Shown: positions 8,774 to 17,582 of the stretch, one piece after another
How the letters are laid out: every line of letters begins with the position of its first letter
Numbering within the stretch: position 1 is the first letter of the stretch
NCBI GenBank assembly: GCA_037446725.1
Contig: JBBIIC010000004.1
Span: 62,001-126,000 of the forward strand
DNA from: JBBIIC01 sp037446725
GTDB taxonomy: Bacteria > Actinomycetota > Coriobacteriia > Anaerosomatales > SLCP01
Direction of reading: 5' to 3'
DNA length: 64,000 nucleotides
Program-made: the position numbers and the translations under genes
Notes under the pieces: generated by a model
What the model saw: only the letters and a program-made list of their open reading frames with translations
The model's database searches: none
What the model was told of the DNA's origin: nothing

Positions 8774-9313
8774 ATGAGCCTATCGTTCCCGGTAGACATC
8801 TCGGCGGTACTCGGTGAAAGCGGCTCGATACTTGAACTCGAGGACGATGTCCCGCTCGAATCCCTCGTGGTTTCGGACTCGCGCATCATCTTCCCGCGGG
8901 CACCGCACGTTCGGGCGACGGTAGTCAACCTCGGGGACGTCCTTCTGCTCTCGGGAGCCGTTGAGACGGTTGCACGGCTCGAGTGCTCCCGATGCCTCGA
9001 GCCCTTCGACCTCACGCTCGAAGGAACGCTCGACGCCGTCATCTCCATCACGGACGATCCCGAAGCGCGCAACGAGGACCAGGAGTGGTACCCGCTGCAA
9101 GGGGAGCGATTCGACCTGCTTCCGGCCGTGGAGAGCGCGCTCCGCGTGGAGATACCGTTCGCGCCGGTGCATGACGAGTCGTGCCGGGGGATTTGCCCGA
9201 CGTGCGGGTGCGATCTCAACCGCGACTCGTGCGAATGCGAGCAGCCGGCAGAGCACCATCGGGAGGGACCGTTCGCTTCGTTGAAGGAGCTGCTGCCGCC
9301 GGAGGGGGAGTAG
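8774..9313 (+). CDS. DUF177 (YceD) family protein
   Basis: A 179-residue YceD/DUF177 protein with the typical cysteines: CSRCLEPF in the middle and CRGICPTCGCDLNRDSC near the end, likely a zinc site. The family is nearly always encoded before rpmF and is associated with 23S rRNA accumulation or large-subunit assembly in some organisms; its biochemistry is unclear. The start is two bases after the preceding stop, so it is part of the coaD operon. Confidence 0.88.
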   Translation: MSLSFPVDISAVLGESGSILELEDDVPLESLVVSDSRIIFPRAPHVRATVVNLGDVLLLSGAVETVARLECSRCLEPFDLTLEGTLDAVISITDDPEARNEDQEWYPLQGERFDLLPAVESALRVEIPFAPVHDESCRGICPTCGCDLNRDSCECEQPAEHHREGPFASLKELLPPEGE

Positions 9314-9348
9314 GCCCGCCAGGGCTCGTGCGCACCTCTTGGACCGTG

Positions 9349-9357
9349 TGTTATAGT
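9349..9357 (+). promoter_or_regulatory. Extended -10 promoter for rpmF
   Basis: TG-T-TATAGT at 9349-9357 is an extended -10 element about 78 bases upstream of the rpmF start. The -35 region at standard spacing is weak, as is common for extended -10 promoters. It would allow rpmF and the lipid genes to be transcribed apart from the coaD operon. Confidence 0.5.
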
Positions 9358-9434
9358 GAACGGCCGTGCGGCCGCAACCCCACGCAGACACGATCGTTCC
9401 GCGCCCTCGCGCGCGACCGGACAAGGAGAGACCG

Positions 9435-9611
9435 ATGCCAGTTCCTAAGAGGAAGACCTCCCGCGCCGTGCGCGACGCCCGGAGGGCCACCCACGCCATC
9501 GACACGCCCCCCAGCTCGGTGTGCCCGCAGTGCCACTCGCCGAAGCTTCCGCATCGCGTATGCCCCGAGTGTGGGTACTACAAGGGTAAGGAAGTCATCG
9601 ACACCGAGTAG
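9435..9611 (+). CDS. rpmF: 50S ribosomal protein L32
   Basis: A 58-residue L32 with the basic start [14 protein letters not shown] and a four-cysteine zinc ribbon, CPQCHS and CPECGYYKG. The ATG at 9435 is preceded by AAGGAGAG at spacing six; in-frame GTG codons further upstream would add residues foreign to L32. The DUF177-rpmF-plsX order is widely conserved and links large-subunit assembly to lipid synthesis. The gene that follows has lost its N-terminal half right at the rpmF stop. Confidence 0.95.
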   Translation: MPVPKRKTSRAVRDARRATHAIDTPPSSVCPQCHSPKLPHRVCPECGYYKGKEVIDTE

Positions 9612-9697
9612 GCGAGCGCGCGGTCCTGCCCGATTCGGTCCTCGGCGCGGTCGACTGCCTCGGTGACCGTCTGGCCGGCGTCCTCTTCAACGACGTC

Positions 9698-10255
9698 GTG
9701 CCGCCGGTGGCCGATTTCGTCAAACGCGACGCCATGCCCTTCCTGGAACGGCGCGGCATCAAGGTGTTCGGCTGCGTGCCGCACGACACCATGCTCTCGT
9801 CGGTCACCATCGCAGAGATCGTCGAGGGACTCTCGGGCACGGTGCTGTGCGCCGAGGACGGCGTAGAGGAGCGGGCCGAGTCCTTCATGGTCGGTGCGAT
9901 GGGTCAGGACAAGGCGATGCGCTTCTTCCGTCGTCGTCCGCGCAAGGTGGTTGTGACCGGTGGCGACCGGTCCGACGTCCAGCTCGCCACGCTCGAGACG
10001 GACACCAGGGCACTCGTGCTGACGGGGGACCTGCCGCCGTCACCACACGTACTCTCGCGTGCCGAGGAGCTCAACGTCCCCATGATTCTCGTCGGATTCG
10101 ACACGCTCTCGACGGTTGAGCGGCTCGAGCGGCTCTTCGGGCGGGTCCGCCTCCACGAACCGGCGAAGGCTGCTAGAATACGCGAGATGCTCACCGCCTC
10201 GGTCGACGTCGATCACGTGCTGCGGACCCTTCTCGGCACCGGCGACCAGGGCTGA
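9698..10255 (+). pseudogene. DRTGG-domain protein lacking its N-terminal P-loop half
   Basis: The C-terminal part (about residues 70-185) is a DRTGG domain like that of the AAA_26/BioD-type 'phosphotransacetylase family' proteins. Homology-like sequence begins before the first usable start: codons from about 9620 read LPDSVLGAVDCLGDRLAGVL, typical of the end of the BioD-like ATPase domain, yet the frame has a stop at 9587-9589 and no ATG, GTG or TTG before the GTG at 9698. The P-loop and first half of the ATPase domain are absent, and the junction falls at the rpmF stop. It may be a decayed gene, a short protein from 9698, or one started at CTG 9626. The remaining frame has no internal stop, so activity as a DRTGG-only protein is possible. 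Confidence 0.6.
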
Positions 10256-10275
10256 CGATCTCGCGAGGAGGATGC

Positions 10276-11280
10276 GTGAACCAGGCAGGACGTATTCGCG
10301 TGTGCGTGGATGCGGCCGGGGGAGACTACGCGCCCTCGGTGGTCCTCGAGGGCGTGACGCGTGCGCTCGGCGACGACCCGCTGCTCGAAGTCCTTCTCGT
10401 AGGATCTGACGACGTCGTCTCGCCGTTCGCCGCCTGCCGGGAGCGCGTCACCGCGCATCCCGCCGCGCAGGTGATCGGAATGGAGGAGCATCCGGCAGCC
10501 GCGGTCAGGACGAAGAAGGACTCCTCGATCGTCGTCGGCTGCCGGCTCGTTCGCGAGGGCGCTGCGGAAGCCTTTTTCTCGGCTGGCTCGACGGGTGCGT
10601 GCATGGCCGCAGCCACCCTGGTCATGGGCAGGATCAAAGGGGTCGCCCGTCCCGCGATCGCCGCGGTGATCCCGACCGCGACAACCCCCACGATCCTCCT
10701 TGACGTCGGCGCCAACGCAGACTGCAAACCCGAGCACCTCACAGCGTTCGCACACATGGGTCGCGCGTACGCGCAGGTCGTCGTCGGCGTCGCGGAACCG
10801 GTCGTGGGCCTTCTGAACATAGGGGAGGAGCCCACCAAGGGCTCGCTGCTCGCCATCGAGGCGTACGCGCTCATGGCTGATGAGGTCCCCGGGTTCGCAG
10901 GCAACGTCGAGGGTCGCGACGTGATGACCGGCGTAGTCGACGTCGTGGTAACCGACGGTTTCACCGGCAACGTATCGCTCAAGCTGCTCGAAGGGACGTC
11001 GCGCGTCCTCCTCGCCCAGGTCAAGGAGGCGCTGACCTCTACCCTCAGCGCGCGCATCGCCGCCGTTGCGGTTCTCCGGCCCCTGCGGCGACTGAAGGCC
11101 CGTCTCGACCCGGACACGTACGGCGGAGCTCCGCTACTCGGTGTTCAGGGAGTGTGTATCATCGGCCACGGGAGCTCGGGAAGCGAGGCGGTGGCCGCGG
11201 GCATCAGGGTGGCCGCGCAGGCAGTCAGAGGCCGCCTGACCGAGCGGATCGCCGAGGCGGTGTCTCAGCACCCCGCGTAA
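10276..11280 (+). CDS. plsX: Phosphate acyltransferase PlsX
   Basis: A 334-residue PlsX, which converts acyl-ACP and phosphate to acyl-phosphate for PlsY. The start region VDAAGGDYAPSVVLEG is a one-residue variant of the usual D-A-M/x-GGD signature; DVGANADCKPEHL and VVTDGFTGNVSLK are further family motifs. The GTG start has GAGGAGG about seven bases upstream. It heads the fatty-acid cluster; no fapR regulator gene precedes it, unlike Bacillus. Confidence 0.95.
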   Translation: MNQAGRIRVCVDAAGGDYAPSVVLEGVTRALGDDPLLEVLLVGSDDVVSPFAACRERVTAHPAAQVIGMEEHPAAAVRTKKDSSIVVGCRLVREGAAEAFFSAGSTGACMAAATLVMGRIKGVARPAIAAVIPTATTPTILLDVGANADCKPEHLTAFAHMGRAYAQVVVGVAEPVVGLLNIGEEPTKGSLLAIEAYALMADEVPGFAGNVEGRDVMTGVVDVVVTDGFTGNVSLKLLEGTSRVLLAQVKEALTSTLSARIAAVAVLRPLRRLKARLDPDTYGGAPLLGVQGVCIIGHGSSGSEAVAAGIRVAAQAVRGRLTERIAEAVSQHPA

Positions 11281-11291
11281 GGACGCGTCCT

Positions 11292-11319
11292 TTGCGACCT
11301 GCTTCCTGATGTGTACACT
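11292..11319 (+). promoter_or_regulatory. Candidate promoter before fabH
   Basis: TTGCGA (11292-11297) and TACACT (11314-11319) are spaced 16 bases apart in the 92-base gap between plsX and fabH. The hexamers are moderate matches, so an internal promoter for the fab genes is plausible but not certain. Confidence 0.45.
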
Positions 11320-11372
11320 ACTCGGACACTCCGCGCGGAGTGCCCCCCTGTGCAAGGAGCAGTCATCACTCC

Positions 11373-12377
11373 ATGAGCATGAGTGCAAGCATAGTCGGCA
11401 TCGGTTCCTACCTGCCCGAACGCGTCCTGACCAACGCCGATCTCGAGCAACTCGTCGACACCTCCGACGAGTGGATCGTCACGCGAACGGGCATACGGGA
11501 GCGTCGGCTCGTCGCAGAGGGAGAGGCGACGTCCGACCTTGCCGCCCAAGCTCTCTCGCGGGCGCTCGAGAGTGCCGGCCTCCGGCCGTCCGACATCGAC
11601 CTGCTCATCGTGGGCACCGCAAGTCCGGACATGATCTTCCCGGCGACCGCGTGCATCGTTCAGCATCGGCTGGGAATGACGTGTCCTGCGTACGACGTCA
11701 ACGCCGCCTGTTCGGGATTCATCTACGCGTTGCACGCGGGCACGGCCGCAATCGAGTCGGGCCGCGCACGACGTGTGGCCGTCGTCGGTTCCGATGCGCT
11801 CTCGCGGCACATCGATTTCGCCGACCGGGGCACCTGCGTCCTGTTCGGCGACGGCGCCGGAGCCGTGATCCTCGAGGGGTCCGACGCCCCCGGCGTGTGC
11901 GCGGTATCACTTGGAGCCGACGGATCGGGAGCGGACCTCCTCCAGATCGCTGCGGGAGGGTCGCGAGAGCCGGCGACCACCGAAGCGCTGGAAGCGCGCC
12001 GCACCTTCCTCACGATGAACGGCAGCGAGGTCTTCCGGTTCGCCGTCAACGCGATACCTCGAGCCGCCCTCGAGGCCCTGGAAGCGAGCGGGCTCGCCGT
12101 TTCCGATCTCGACTGGCTTGTCCCGCATCAGGCAAACCAGCGCATCATCCAGACCGTCGAACGGCGCCTCGGCATTGCACACGATCGCGTGTTCAGCCAC
12201 GTCGAACGGGTGGGCAACACGTCTGCCGGCTCGATACCGCTGGCTCTGGACGACCTGTATACTAGCGAACGGCTCTCACCCGGTGACCTCGTTGCTCTCG
12301 TCGGGTTCGGCGCAGGCCTCACCTGGGGCGCGGCGATCGTCCGGTGGACCATGGCTCGACCCGTCAAGGAGGCATGA
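11373..12377 (+). CDS. fabH: 3-oxoacyl-ACP synthase III (KAS III)
   Basis: A 334-residue FabH that condenses acyl-CoA with malonyl-ACP to start fatty-acid synthesis. The catalytic triad is visible: Cys113 in NAACSGFIYAL, His252 in PHQANQRII and Asn282 in VGNTSAGSIPL. The ATG at 11373 gives the normal N-terminus MSMSASIVGIGSYLP; AAGGAG lies 13 bases upstream, rather far. An in-frame GTG at 11340 would add residues unlike the family. The stop is one base before the fabK start. Confidence 0.95.
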   Translation: MSMSASIVGIGSYLPERVLTNADLEQLVDTSDEWIVTRTGIRERRLVAEGEATSDLAAQALSRALESAGLRPSDIDLLIVGTASPDMIFPATACIVQHRLGMTCPAYDVNAACSGFIYALHAGTAAIESGRARRVAVVGSDALSRHIDFADRGTCVLFGDGAGAVILEGSDAPGVCAVSLGADGSGADLLQIAAGGSREPATTEALEARRTFLTMNGSEVFRFAVNAIPRAALEALEASGLAVSDLDWLVPHQANQRIIQTVERRLGIAHDRVFSHVERVGNTSAGSIPLALDDLYTSERLSPGDLVALVGFGAGLTWGAAIVRWTMARPVKEA

Positions 12378-12378
12378 G

Positions 12379-13335
12379 ATGGCCCTTCGGACCAGGCTCA
12401 CCGACCTGCTCGGTATCGAACACCCCGTCATCCAGGGCGGAATGGCGTGGACCGCGACCGCCGAGCTCTCCGCCGCGGTCAGCAATGCGGGCGGGCTCGG
12501 CGTCATCGGCGCCGGTCATATGCCCACTGAGCTTCTGCGTGACCAGATTCGTCTGGCCAAGGAGCTCACCGACCGGCCCTTCGGGGTCAACCTGATGCTC
12601 CTCACGCCCCATATCGACGAACTCGTCGCTATGGTGCTCGAAGAAGGCGTCCACGCGGTCACGACCGGAGCCGGCAACCCCGGCAAGTACATGGCGGCGT
12701 TCAAGGAACGCGATATCAAGGTCCTTCCCATCGCTCCCAGCGTCGCGCTGGCGAAGCGACTCGAGTCCATCGGCGCCGATGCCATCATCGGGGAGGGCAT
12801 GGAGGCCGGCGGGCACATCGGCGAGCTCACGACGATGGTGCTTACACCCCAGCTCGTCGAAGCGGTCTCCGTCCCGGTCGTTGCCGCCGGCGGTATCGCC
12901 GACGGTCGCGGGATCGCCGCCGCGTTCGCACTCGGGGCGGAAGGCGTCCAGGTGGGTACGCGGTTCATGTGCGCGACAGAGTGCACCATCCATCCCGACG
13001 TCAAGCAACGCATCGTGAAGGCGCGCGACCGCGACACCGTGGTCACGGGCTACTCCACCGGCCATCCGGTGCGCGTGATCAAGAACAAGCTCGCCAAGAC
13101 CATCGTCGAACTCGACCGTGAGAACCGCCCCGAGGACATCGAGGTGCTCGGAAGCGGGAAGCTTGCGCTGTGCATGCGCGAGGGCGATCTCGAGATGGGC
13201 TCGATCATGGCCGGCCAGGCGGCCGCGATGGTCGAGTGCGTACAGCCTGCCGCCGAGATCGTAGAAGAGATGATCGCCGAGGCGTGCGAGGTCATGTCGA
13301 GGCTCGCAGCGCGCTGCGTGAATGACGCCGGGTGA
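12379..13335 (+). CDS. fabK: FabK-type enoyl-ACP reductase II / NPD-like flavoprotein
   Basis: A 318-residue FMN-dependent TIM-barrel protein of the FabK/nitronate monooxygenase family. It has the family start PVIQGGMAWTATAELSAAVS and the phosphate-binding GAGHMP, EAGGHIGE and PVVAAGGIADGRG segments. Within a fab operon lacking fabI or fabL the likely role is the last reduction of each elongation cycle. AGGAGG lies six bases before the ATG. It overlaps fabD by four bases. The family also contains nitronate monooxygenases, so the substrate is assigned by context. Confidence 0.87.
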   Translation: MALRTRLTDLLGIEHPVIQGGMAWTATAELSAAVSNAGGLGVIGAGHMPTELLRDQIRLAKELTDRPFGVNLMLLTPHIDELVAMVLEEGVHAVTTGAGNPGKYMAAFKERDIKVLPIAPSVALAKRLESIGADAIIGEGMEAGGHIGELTTMVLTPQLVEAVSVPVVAAGGIADGRGIAAAFALGAEGVQVGTRFMCATECTIHPDVKQRIVKARDRDTVVTGYSTGHPVRVIKNKLAKTIVELDRENRPEDIEVLGSGKLALCMREGDLEMGSIMAGQAAAMVECVQPAAEIVEEMIAEACEVMSRLAARCVNDAG

Positions 13336-14255
13336 CGAGCGTGAACGCAGTGTTCGCGTTCCCGGGCCAGGGATCGCAGCGTGCAGGGATGCTCGATGCG
13401 ATTCCCGAGGTCGACGAGCTCGACCGGCTTCTCGACGCCGCGGAGGCACTCGTCGGTGCCGACCTCCGACGCATTGCGCGCGAGGGAGCGCCCGCCGAAC
13501 TCGCAGACACCCGGGTTGCCCAGCCGCTCCTGTACCTGGCCGACTGGGCGTGGGGCAGCGTCCTGCTCGACGTCGGCATACGCCCGGTCGCCGTCGCCGG
13601 ACACAGCCTCGGAGAACTGGCGGCTCTCGCGATCGCGAATGTCTTCTCGGTCGAAGCCGGACTCGAGCTCGTCTGCACCCGCGCTGGCCTTATGGCCGCT
13701 ACCGCCCAGGCGAGTCCGGGCACCATGGCCGCGGTCCTCGGCTTGGACGGCCCTGCCGTCGCCGAGGTAATCGGCCCCCTTGCGGGAGTCTGGGTCGCCA
13801 ACGACAATGCACCGGGCCAGGTCGTCATCTCAGGGCTCACCGAGTCGGTCGCGTCCGCGAGCAACCTCTTGCGTGCTGTAGGGGCGCGGCGCGTCGTACC
13901 GCTCGACGTGTCAGGTGCGTTCCACTCCCCGTTGATGAGTGATGCGGCCATCGCGTTCGCAGACGTCCTCAGGGAGGCGGAGTTCCATGACGCGGCCGTA
14001 CCGATCCTCCAGAACACGAGACCAGAACCCGCCGCCGCCGCAGAATCGATACGCACAGCGCTCATCAACCAGATCGCCTCACCTGTCCGCTGGACCGAGA
14101 CCATGCACGCGCTCGCAGCCTTCGCACCGGTAACCCTGATCGAGGCGGGCCCCGGTTCGGTCCTCAAGGGTCTTGCGCGCCGCATGCCCGACGTGCCGGC
14201 AGTCAGCATAGAGGAGACCGGCGTTGAGACCCTCGTCGAGGAGGTGCTCGGATGA
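13332..14255 (+). CDS. fabD: Malonyl-CoA:ACP transacylase
   Basis: A 307-residue MCAT that loads malonate onto ACP. The FPGQGSQ motif is at residues 10-16, the nucleophile Ser92 lies in GHSLGE, and His198 lies in GAFHSPLM. The start is a GTG overlapping the fabK stop by four bases; a GTG nine bases later is an alternative. It is four-base coupled to fabG. Confidence 0.95.
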   Translation: MTSVNAVFAFPGQGSQRAGMLDAIPEVDELDRLLDAAEALVGADLRRIAREGAPAELADTRVAQPLLYLADWAWGSVLLDVGIRPVAVAGHSLGELAALAIANVFSVEAGLELVCTRAGLMAATAQASPGTMAAVLGLDGPAVAEVIGPLAGVWVANDNAPGQVVISGLTESVASASNLLRAVGARRVVPLDVSGAFHSPLMSDAAIAFADVLREAEFHDAAVPILQNTRPEPAAAAESIRTALINQIASPVRWTETMHALAAFAPVTLIEAGPGSVLKGLARRMPDVPAVSIEETGVETLVEEVLG

Positions 14256-15001
14256 AGTCGCTCGAAGGCAAGTCCGCGCTCGTGACCGGCGGCTCCCGTG
14301 GCATCGGCGCGGCCATAGCCACGGAGCTGGCGGCGCGGGGTGCCACCGTTGCGGTCAACTACTCCGGCAGCGCGCAGGCGGCTGCCGACGTCGTTTCCGC
14401 CATCGAAGCAGCCGGCGGAACGGCCGTCACGCTCCAGGCCGACGTGTGCGACCGCGGTGCATGCGGGGCGCTCGTCGAGTCGGTTGTCGGGCGGTTCGGG
14501 ACGCTCGACATCCTCGTCAACAACGCTGGCATCACGCGGGACGGCCTGCTCGTCCGCATGTCAGACGAGGACTGGGACGCCGTCATAGCGACGAATCTCA
14601 CCGGTGCCTTCACGATGACCCGTGCGGCTGCCAGGGTGATGATGAAGGCCCGGAGCGGCTCCATCGTCAACGTCTCCTCGGTCGTCGGCCTCGTGGGCAA
14701 CGCGGGCCAGGCCAACTACGCCTCGGCCAAGGCGGGACTCATCGGCCTGACGAAGTCGGTGGCGCGCGAGCTCGCCCCGCGTTCGGTCAGGGTCAACGCC
14801 GTGGCCCCCGGCTTCATCGAGACCGACATGACCGCGTCACTCGGCGACACGGTCCGTGAAGCCGCACTCGCACAAATCGCCATGCGAACGTTCGGCCAGC
14901 CGTCTGACGTGGCGGCTGCAGTGGCGTTCCTCGCGTCGGAGGACGCCGCCTACATCACCGGTCAGGTCCTCGCTGTCGACGGAGGCATGACGTTCGTTTA
15001 G
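14252..15001 (+). CDS. fabG: 3-oxoacyl-ACP reductase
   Basis: A 249-residue short-chain dehydrogenase with the NADP-binding TGGSRGIG (12-19), NNAG at 90-93, catalytic Ser143 and the YxxxK pair Tyr156/Lys160. It performs the first reduction of the elongation cycle. ATGA overlap with fabD fixes the start. Confidence 0.95.
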   Translation: MKSLEGKSALVTGGSRGIGAAIATELAARGATVAVNYSGSAQAAADVVSAIEAAGGTAVTLQADVCDRGACGALVESVVGRFGTLDILVNNAGITRDGLLVRMSDEDWDAVIATNLTGAFTMTRAAARVMMKARSGSIVNVSSVVGLVGNAGQANYASAKAGLIGLTKSVARELAPRSVRVNAVAPGFIETDMTASLGDTVREAALAQIAMRTFGQPSDVAAAVAFLASEDAAYITGQVLAVDGGMTFV

Positions 15002-15054
15002 AGTGTCCGCGGGTGGAACCAGTGGTCCCCCGGAAGGGAGGTGTTCACGTACCT

Positions 15055-15294
15055 ATGGAGCGTGAAGAGATCTTCGAGAAGGTCGCAGAGGTCATCGTCG
15101 ATCAGCTGAACGTCGAGCGCGATGACATCACCGACGAGTCTGCCTTCATCGACGACCTCGGTGCCGACTCGCTCGACCTCGTCGAGCTCGTCATGGCACT
15201 CGAGGCCGAGTTCAACGTCTCGATCCCCGACGAGGACGTCGAGTCGATCAAGACCGTGGCCGACGCCGTCGTCTACATCGAGGCGAACGCCTGA
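15055..15294 (+). CDS. acpP: Acyl carrier protein
   Basis: A 79-residue acidic ACP. The phosphopantetheine attachment Ser39 lies in [12 protein letters not shown]. The ATG at 15055 gives the usual [14 protein letters not shown] start; AAGGGAGGTG ends 11 bases upstream, a longer spacing than usual. The in-frame ATG/GTG candidates further upstream overlap that ribosome binding site or precede it. Confidence 0.95.
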   Translation: MEREEIFEKVAEVIVDQLNVERDDITDESAFIDDLGADSLDLVELVMALEAEFNVSIPDEDVESIKTVADAVVYIEANA

Positions 15295-15311
15295 TCGCTG
15301 CTTGCGGCGAG

Positions 15312-15345
15312 CCCCGGCCCCGGCCCCGCACGGGTCGGGCCGGGG
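15312..15345 (+). terminator. Hairpin downstream of acpP
   Basis: CCCCGGCCC (15312-15320) and GGGCCGGGG (15337-15345) form a 9-bp perfect stem with a 16-base loop that can pair further. No T-run follows. It may attenuate transcription into fabK2 or protect the abundant acpP mRNA end. Confidence 0.45.
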
Positions 15346-15386
15346 GTGATCGCCTGTGTTCCGTCTGCCGTACCGGGAGCCCGCTT

Positions 15387-16346
15387 GTGCACCGTATGCC
15401 CCCGCTCACGATAGGGACGAAGACTGCACGCCTCCCCATCATCCAGGGCGGTATGGCGGTCCGGATTTCCATGGCCCCGCTCGCGACCGCCGTCGCAGAG
15501 GCGGGCGGGATCGGGCTGATCGCCGGATCGGGCTTGAGTCCTGCAGAGATGCTCGAGGAGATGCGCCGGGCGCGTGCGGCCACCCAGGGCGTCGTCGGCG
15601 TCAACATAATGGTAGCGGTGCGCAAGTTCAGAGAGCTCGTCCACGCGGCACTCGAGGGTGGTGCTGACCTCATCGTCGCGGGAGCTGGCTTCTCGCGAGA
15701 CGTCTTTGGATGGGCACGAGAGGCGGGTGTCCCGGTCGTTCCGATCGTCGGGTCCGCTCGTGTTGCGGCCCTCTCCGAACGGTTCGGGGCCACGGCCGTC
15801 GTCGTGGAGGGTGTGGAGGCCGGAGGTCATCTCGGTACCGACCGACCCATGCTCGACCTGCTGCCCGAGATCATCGAGGCGGTGAGCATCCCTGTTATCG
15901 GGGCGGGGGGAGTGGTCACCGGGTCCGACATCAAGCGGACACTCGACGCCGGTGCGGCCGGTGTGCAGATGGGGTCACGCTTCGCCGCGACAGCCGAGTC
16001 GTCTGCTCCGGAGGCCTTCAAGCAGATGTACGTCGACGCGCGCGAGGAAGACATCGTCCTCGTGAAGAGCCCGGTCGGACTGCCCGGACGCGCGCTGCGC
16101 AACCCGTTCTCGCGCAAGATGGCCGAGGGGAAGTTCCCGCCCATCGAGCGTTGCATCTCGTGCCTCAAGAAGTGTGGGAAGGACTACTGCATCGTCGAGC
16201 GTCTCGAGCGCGCCCAGGGCGGCGACGTCACCGACGGTCTCGTGTTCGCGGGCTCGTCGGCGGCGCGCATCCATGACGTGCCCACCGTGGCCGAGCTCAT
16301 GCGGCGTCTCGAGACCGAGTACGACGAGTGCGTGGAGGGGGAGTGA
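15387..16346 (+). CDS. Second FabK/nitronate monooxygenase-like flavoprotein with C-terminal cysteine cluster
   Basis: A 319-residue NPD-type TIM-barrel flavoprotein (PIIQGGMAVRISMAPLATAV, EAGGHLGTD, PVIGAGGVVTG). It differs from the fabK product upstream by a C-terminal extension with CISCLKKCGKDYC (CX2CX3CX4C, 16152-16190), possibly a metal or Fe-S site. Similar cysteine patterns occur in some clostridial flavin oxidoreductases annotated as nitronate monooxygenase. The GTG at 15387 has GGGAG seven bases upstream; the ATG at 15396 is an alternative. The four-base overlap with fabF ties it to fatty-acid synthesis. It may be an alternative enoyl reductase or another 2-unsaturated acyl oxidoreductase. 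Confidence 0.8.
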   Translation: MHRMPPLTIGTKTARLPIIQGGMAVRISMAPLATAVAEAGGIGLIAGSGLSPAEMLEEMRRARAATQGVVGVNIMVAVRKFRELVHAALEGGADLIVAGAGFSRDVFGWAREAGVPVVPIVGSARVAALSERFGATAVVVEGVEAGGHLGTDRPMLDLLPEIIEAVSIPVIGAGGVVTGSDIKRTLDAGAAGVQMGSRFAATAESSAPEAFKQMYVDAREEDIVLVKSPVGLPGRALRNPFSRKMAEGKFPPIERCISCLKKCGKDYCIVERLERAQGGDVTDGLVFAGSSAARIHDVPTVAELMRRLETEYDECVEGE

Positions 16347-17575
16347 CCGTGAGAAGCGTAGTCGTCACCGGCATCGGCGTCGTCTCACCCGTCGGCATCG
16401 GCAAGGAGGCCTTCGCGGCGTCCCTCGCCGAGGGCCGTTCTGGGGTACGTCCGATCTCGCACTTCGATGCCACCGAGTTCACGACGCGTTTCTCCGCGTA
16501 TATCGACGAGTTCGATCCGACGCCGGCCCTCAACCCTAAGGAAGCCCGCCGCATGGCCCGCTTTCAGCAGTTCGCGGTCATCGCAGCCGACGAGGCGATC
16601 GCCGACGCCGGGCTCGACTTCGGCGAGGGCGAAGCCGACCGGATAGGGGTCATCGTCGGTTCGGGGATCGGCGGCCTCTACACGATGGAGGAGCAGCACG
16701 ACAAGCTAGTCGAGGGCGGTATGCGCAAGGTGAGCCCCTTCCTCGTCCCGATGATGATCGTCGATCTCGCGGCCGGGCTCATTTCCATCCGCCACGGCGC
16801 GAAGGGCATCAACTACTCGCCCGTGTCCGCCTGCGCCACCGGCTCGCACGCCATCGGTGAAGCGGCCGAAGCGATCCGTCGCAGACAGGCTGACGTCATC
16901 ATCGCCGGGGGTGTCGACGCCGCCATCACGCCGCTCGGGCTTGCCGGCTTCGCCGCCGCCCGCGCACTCTCCACCCGCAACGAGGAGCCCGAGCGCGCGT
17001 CGCGTCCGTTCGACGTGAACCGGGACGGCTTCGTGATGGGAGAGGGCTGTGGCATCCTCGTGCTCGAGGACCGCGAGCGGGCGCTGGCGCGCAACGCTCG
17101 CATCTACGGAGAGGTCTCGGGCTACGGGGCCACCGCCGACGCCTACCACATCACGGCTCCGGAACCATCGGGTGACGGCGCTGTGCGCGCCATGCGGCAC
17201 GCTCTCGAACAGTCAGGGTTGAGTCCTCGCGACATCGGCTACATCAACGCGCACGGCACTTCGACGCCTCAGGGCGACGTGATCGAGACGCGAGCGGTCA
17301 AGGAGGTCTTCGGCACCGATGCCCCACCCGTTTCGTCGACCAAGTCCATGACCGGACATCTTCTAGGCGGAGCCGGAGCCGTCGAAGCTGTCGTCTGCGC
17401 GCTCGTCCTCGAGCGCGAGTTGCTGCCTCCCACGATCAACCTGGAAGACCCCGACCCGGAGTGCGACCTGGACTACGTGCCGCACGCTTCGCGTGCGCTC
17501 AGGGTGAACGCCGTGATGAGCAACTCCTTCGGCTTCGGCGGACACAACGCGACCCTCATCTTCAGCAGGGGCTGA
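16343..17575 (+). CDS. fabF: 3-oxoacyl-ACP synthase II
   Basis: A 410-residue KAS II that elongates acyl-ACP. Cys164 lies in VSACATGSHA and the two catalytic histidines lie in NAHGTSTPQGD and SMTGHLLGGAGA. The start is taken as the GTG at 16343, overlapping the preceding stop by four bases as at many junctions here; GTG at 16349 is equally spaced from the GGAGGGGGAG and cannot be excluded. Last fab gene; no fabZ dehydratase is encoded in the cluster. Confidence 0.94.
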   Translation: MTVRSVVVTGIGVVSPVGIGKEAFAASLAEGRSGVRPISHFDATEFTTRFSAYIDEFDPTPALNPKEARRMARFQQFAVIAADEAIADAGLDFGEGEADRIGVIVGSGIGGLYTMEEQHDKLVEGGMRKVSPFLVPMMIVDLAAGLISIRHGAKGINYSPVSACATGSHAIGEAAEAIRRRQADVIIAGGVDAAITPLGLAGFAAARALSTRNEEPERASRPFDVNRDGFVMGEGCGILVLEDRERALARNARIYGEVSGYGATADAYHITAPEPSGDGAVRAMRHALEQSGLSPRDIGYINAHGTSTPQGDVIETRAVKEVFGTDAPPVSSTKSMTGHLLGGAGAVEAVVCALVLERELLPPTINLEDPDPECDLDYVPHASRALRVNAVMSNSFGFGGHNATLIFSRG

Positions 17576-17582
17576 CCCACCA

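Noticed and set aside
12364..13449. Long minus-strand open frame opposite fabK
   Set aside because: Shadow of fabK; no start context and no family resemblance.
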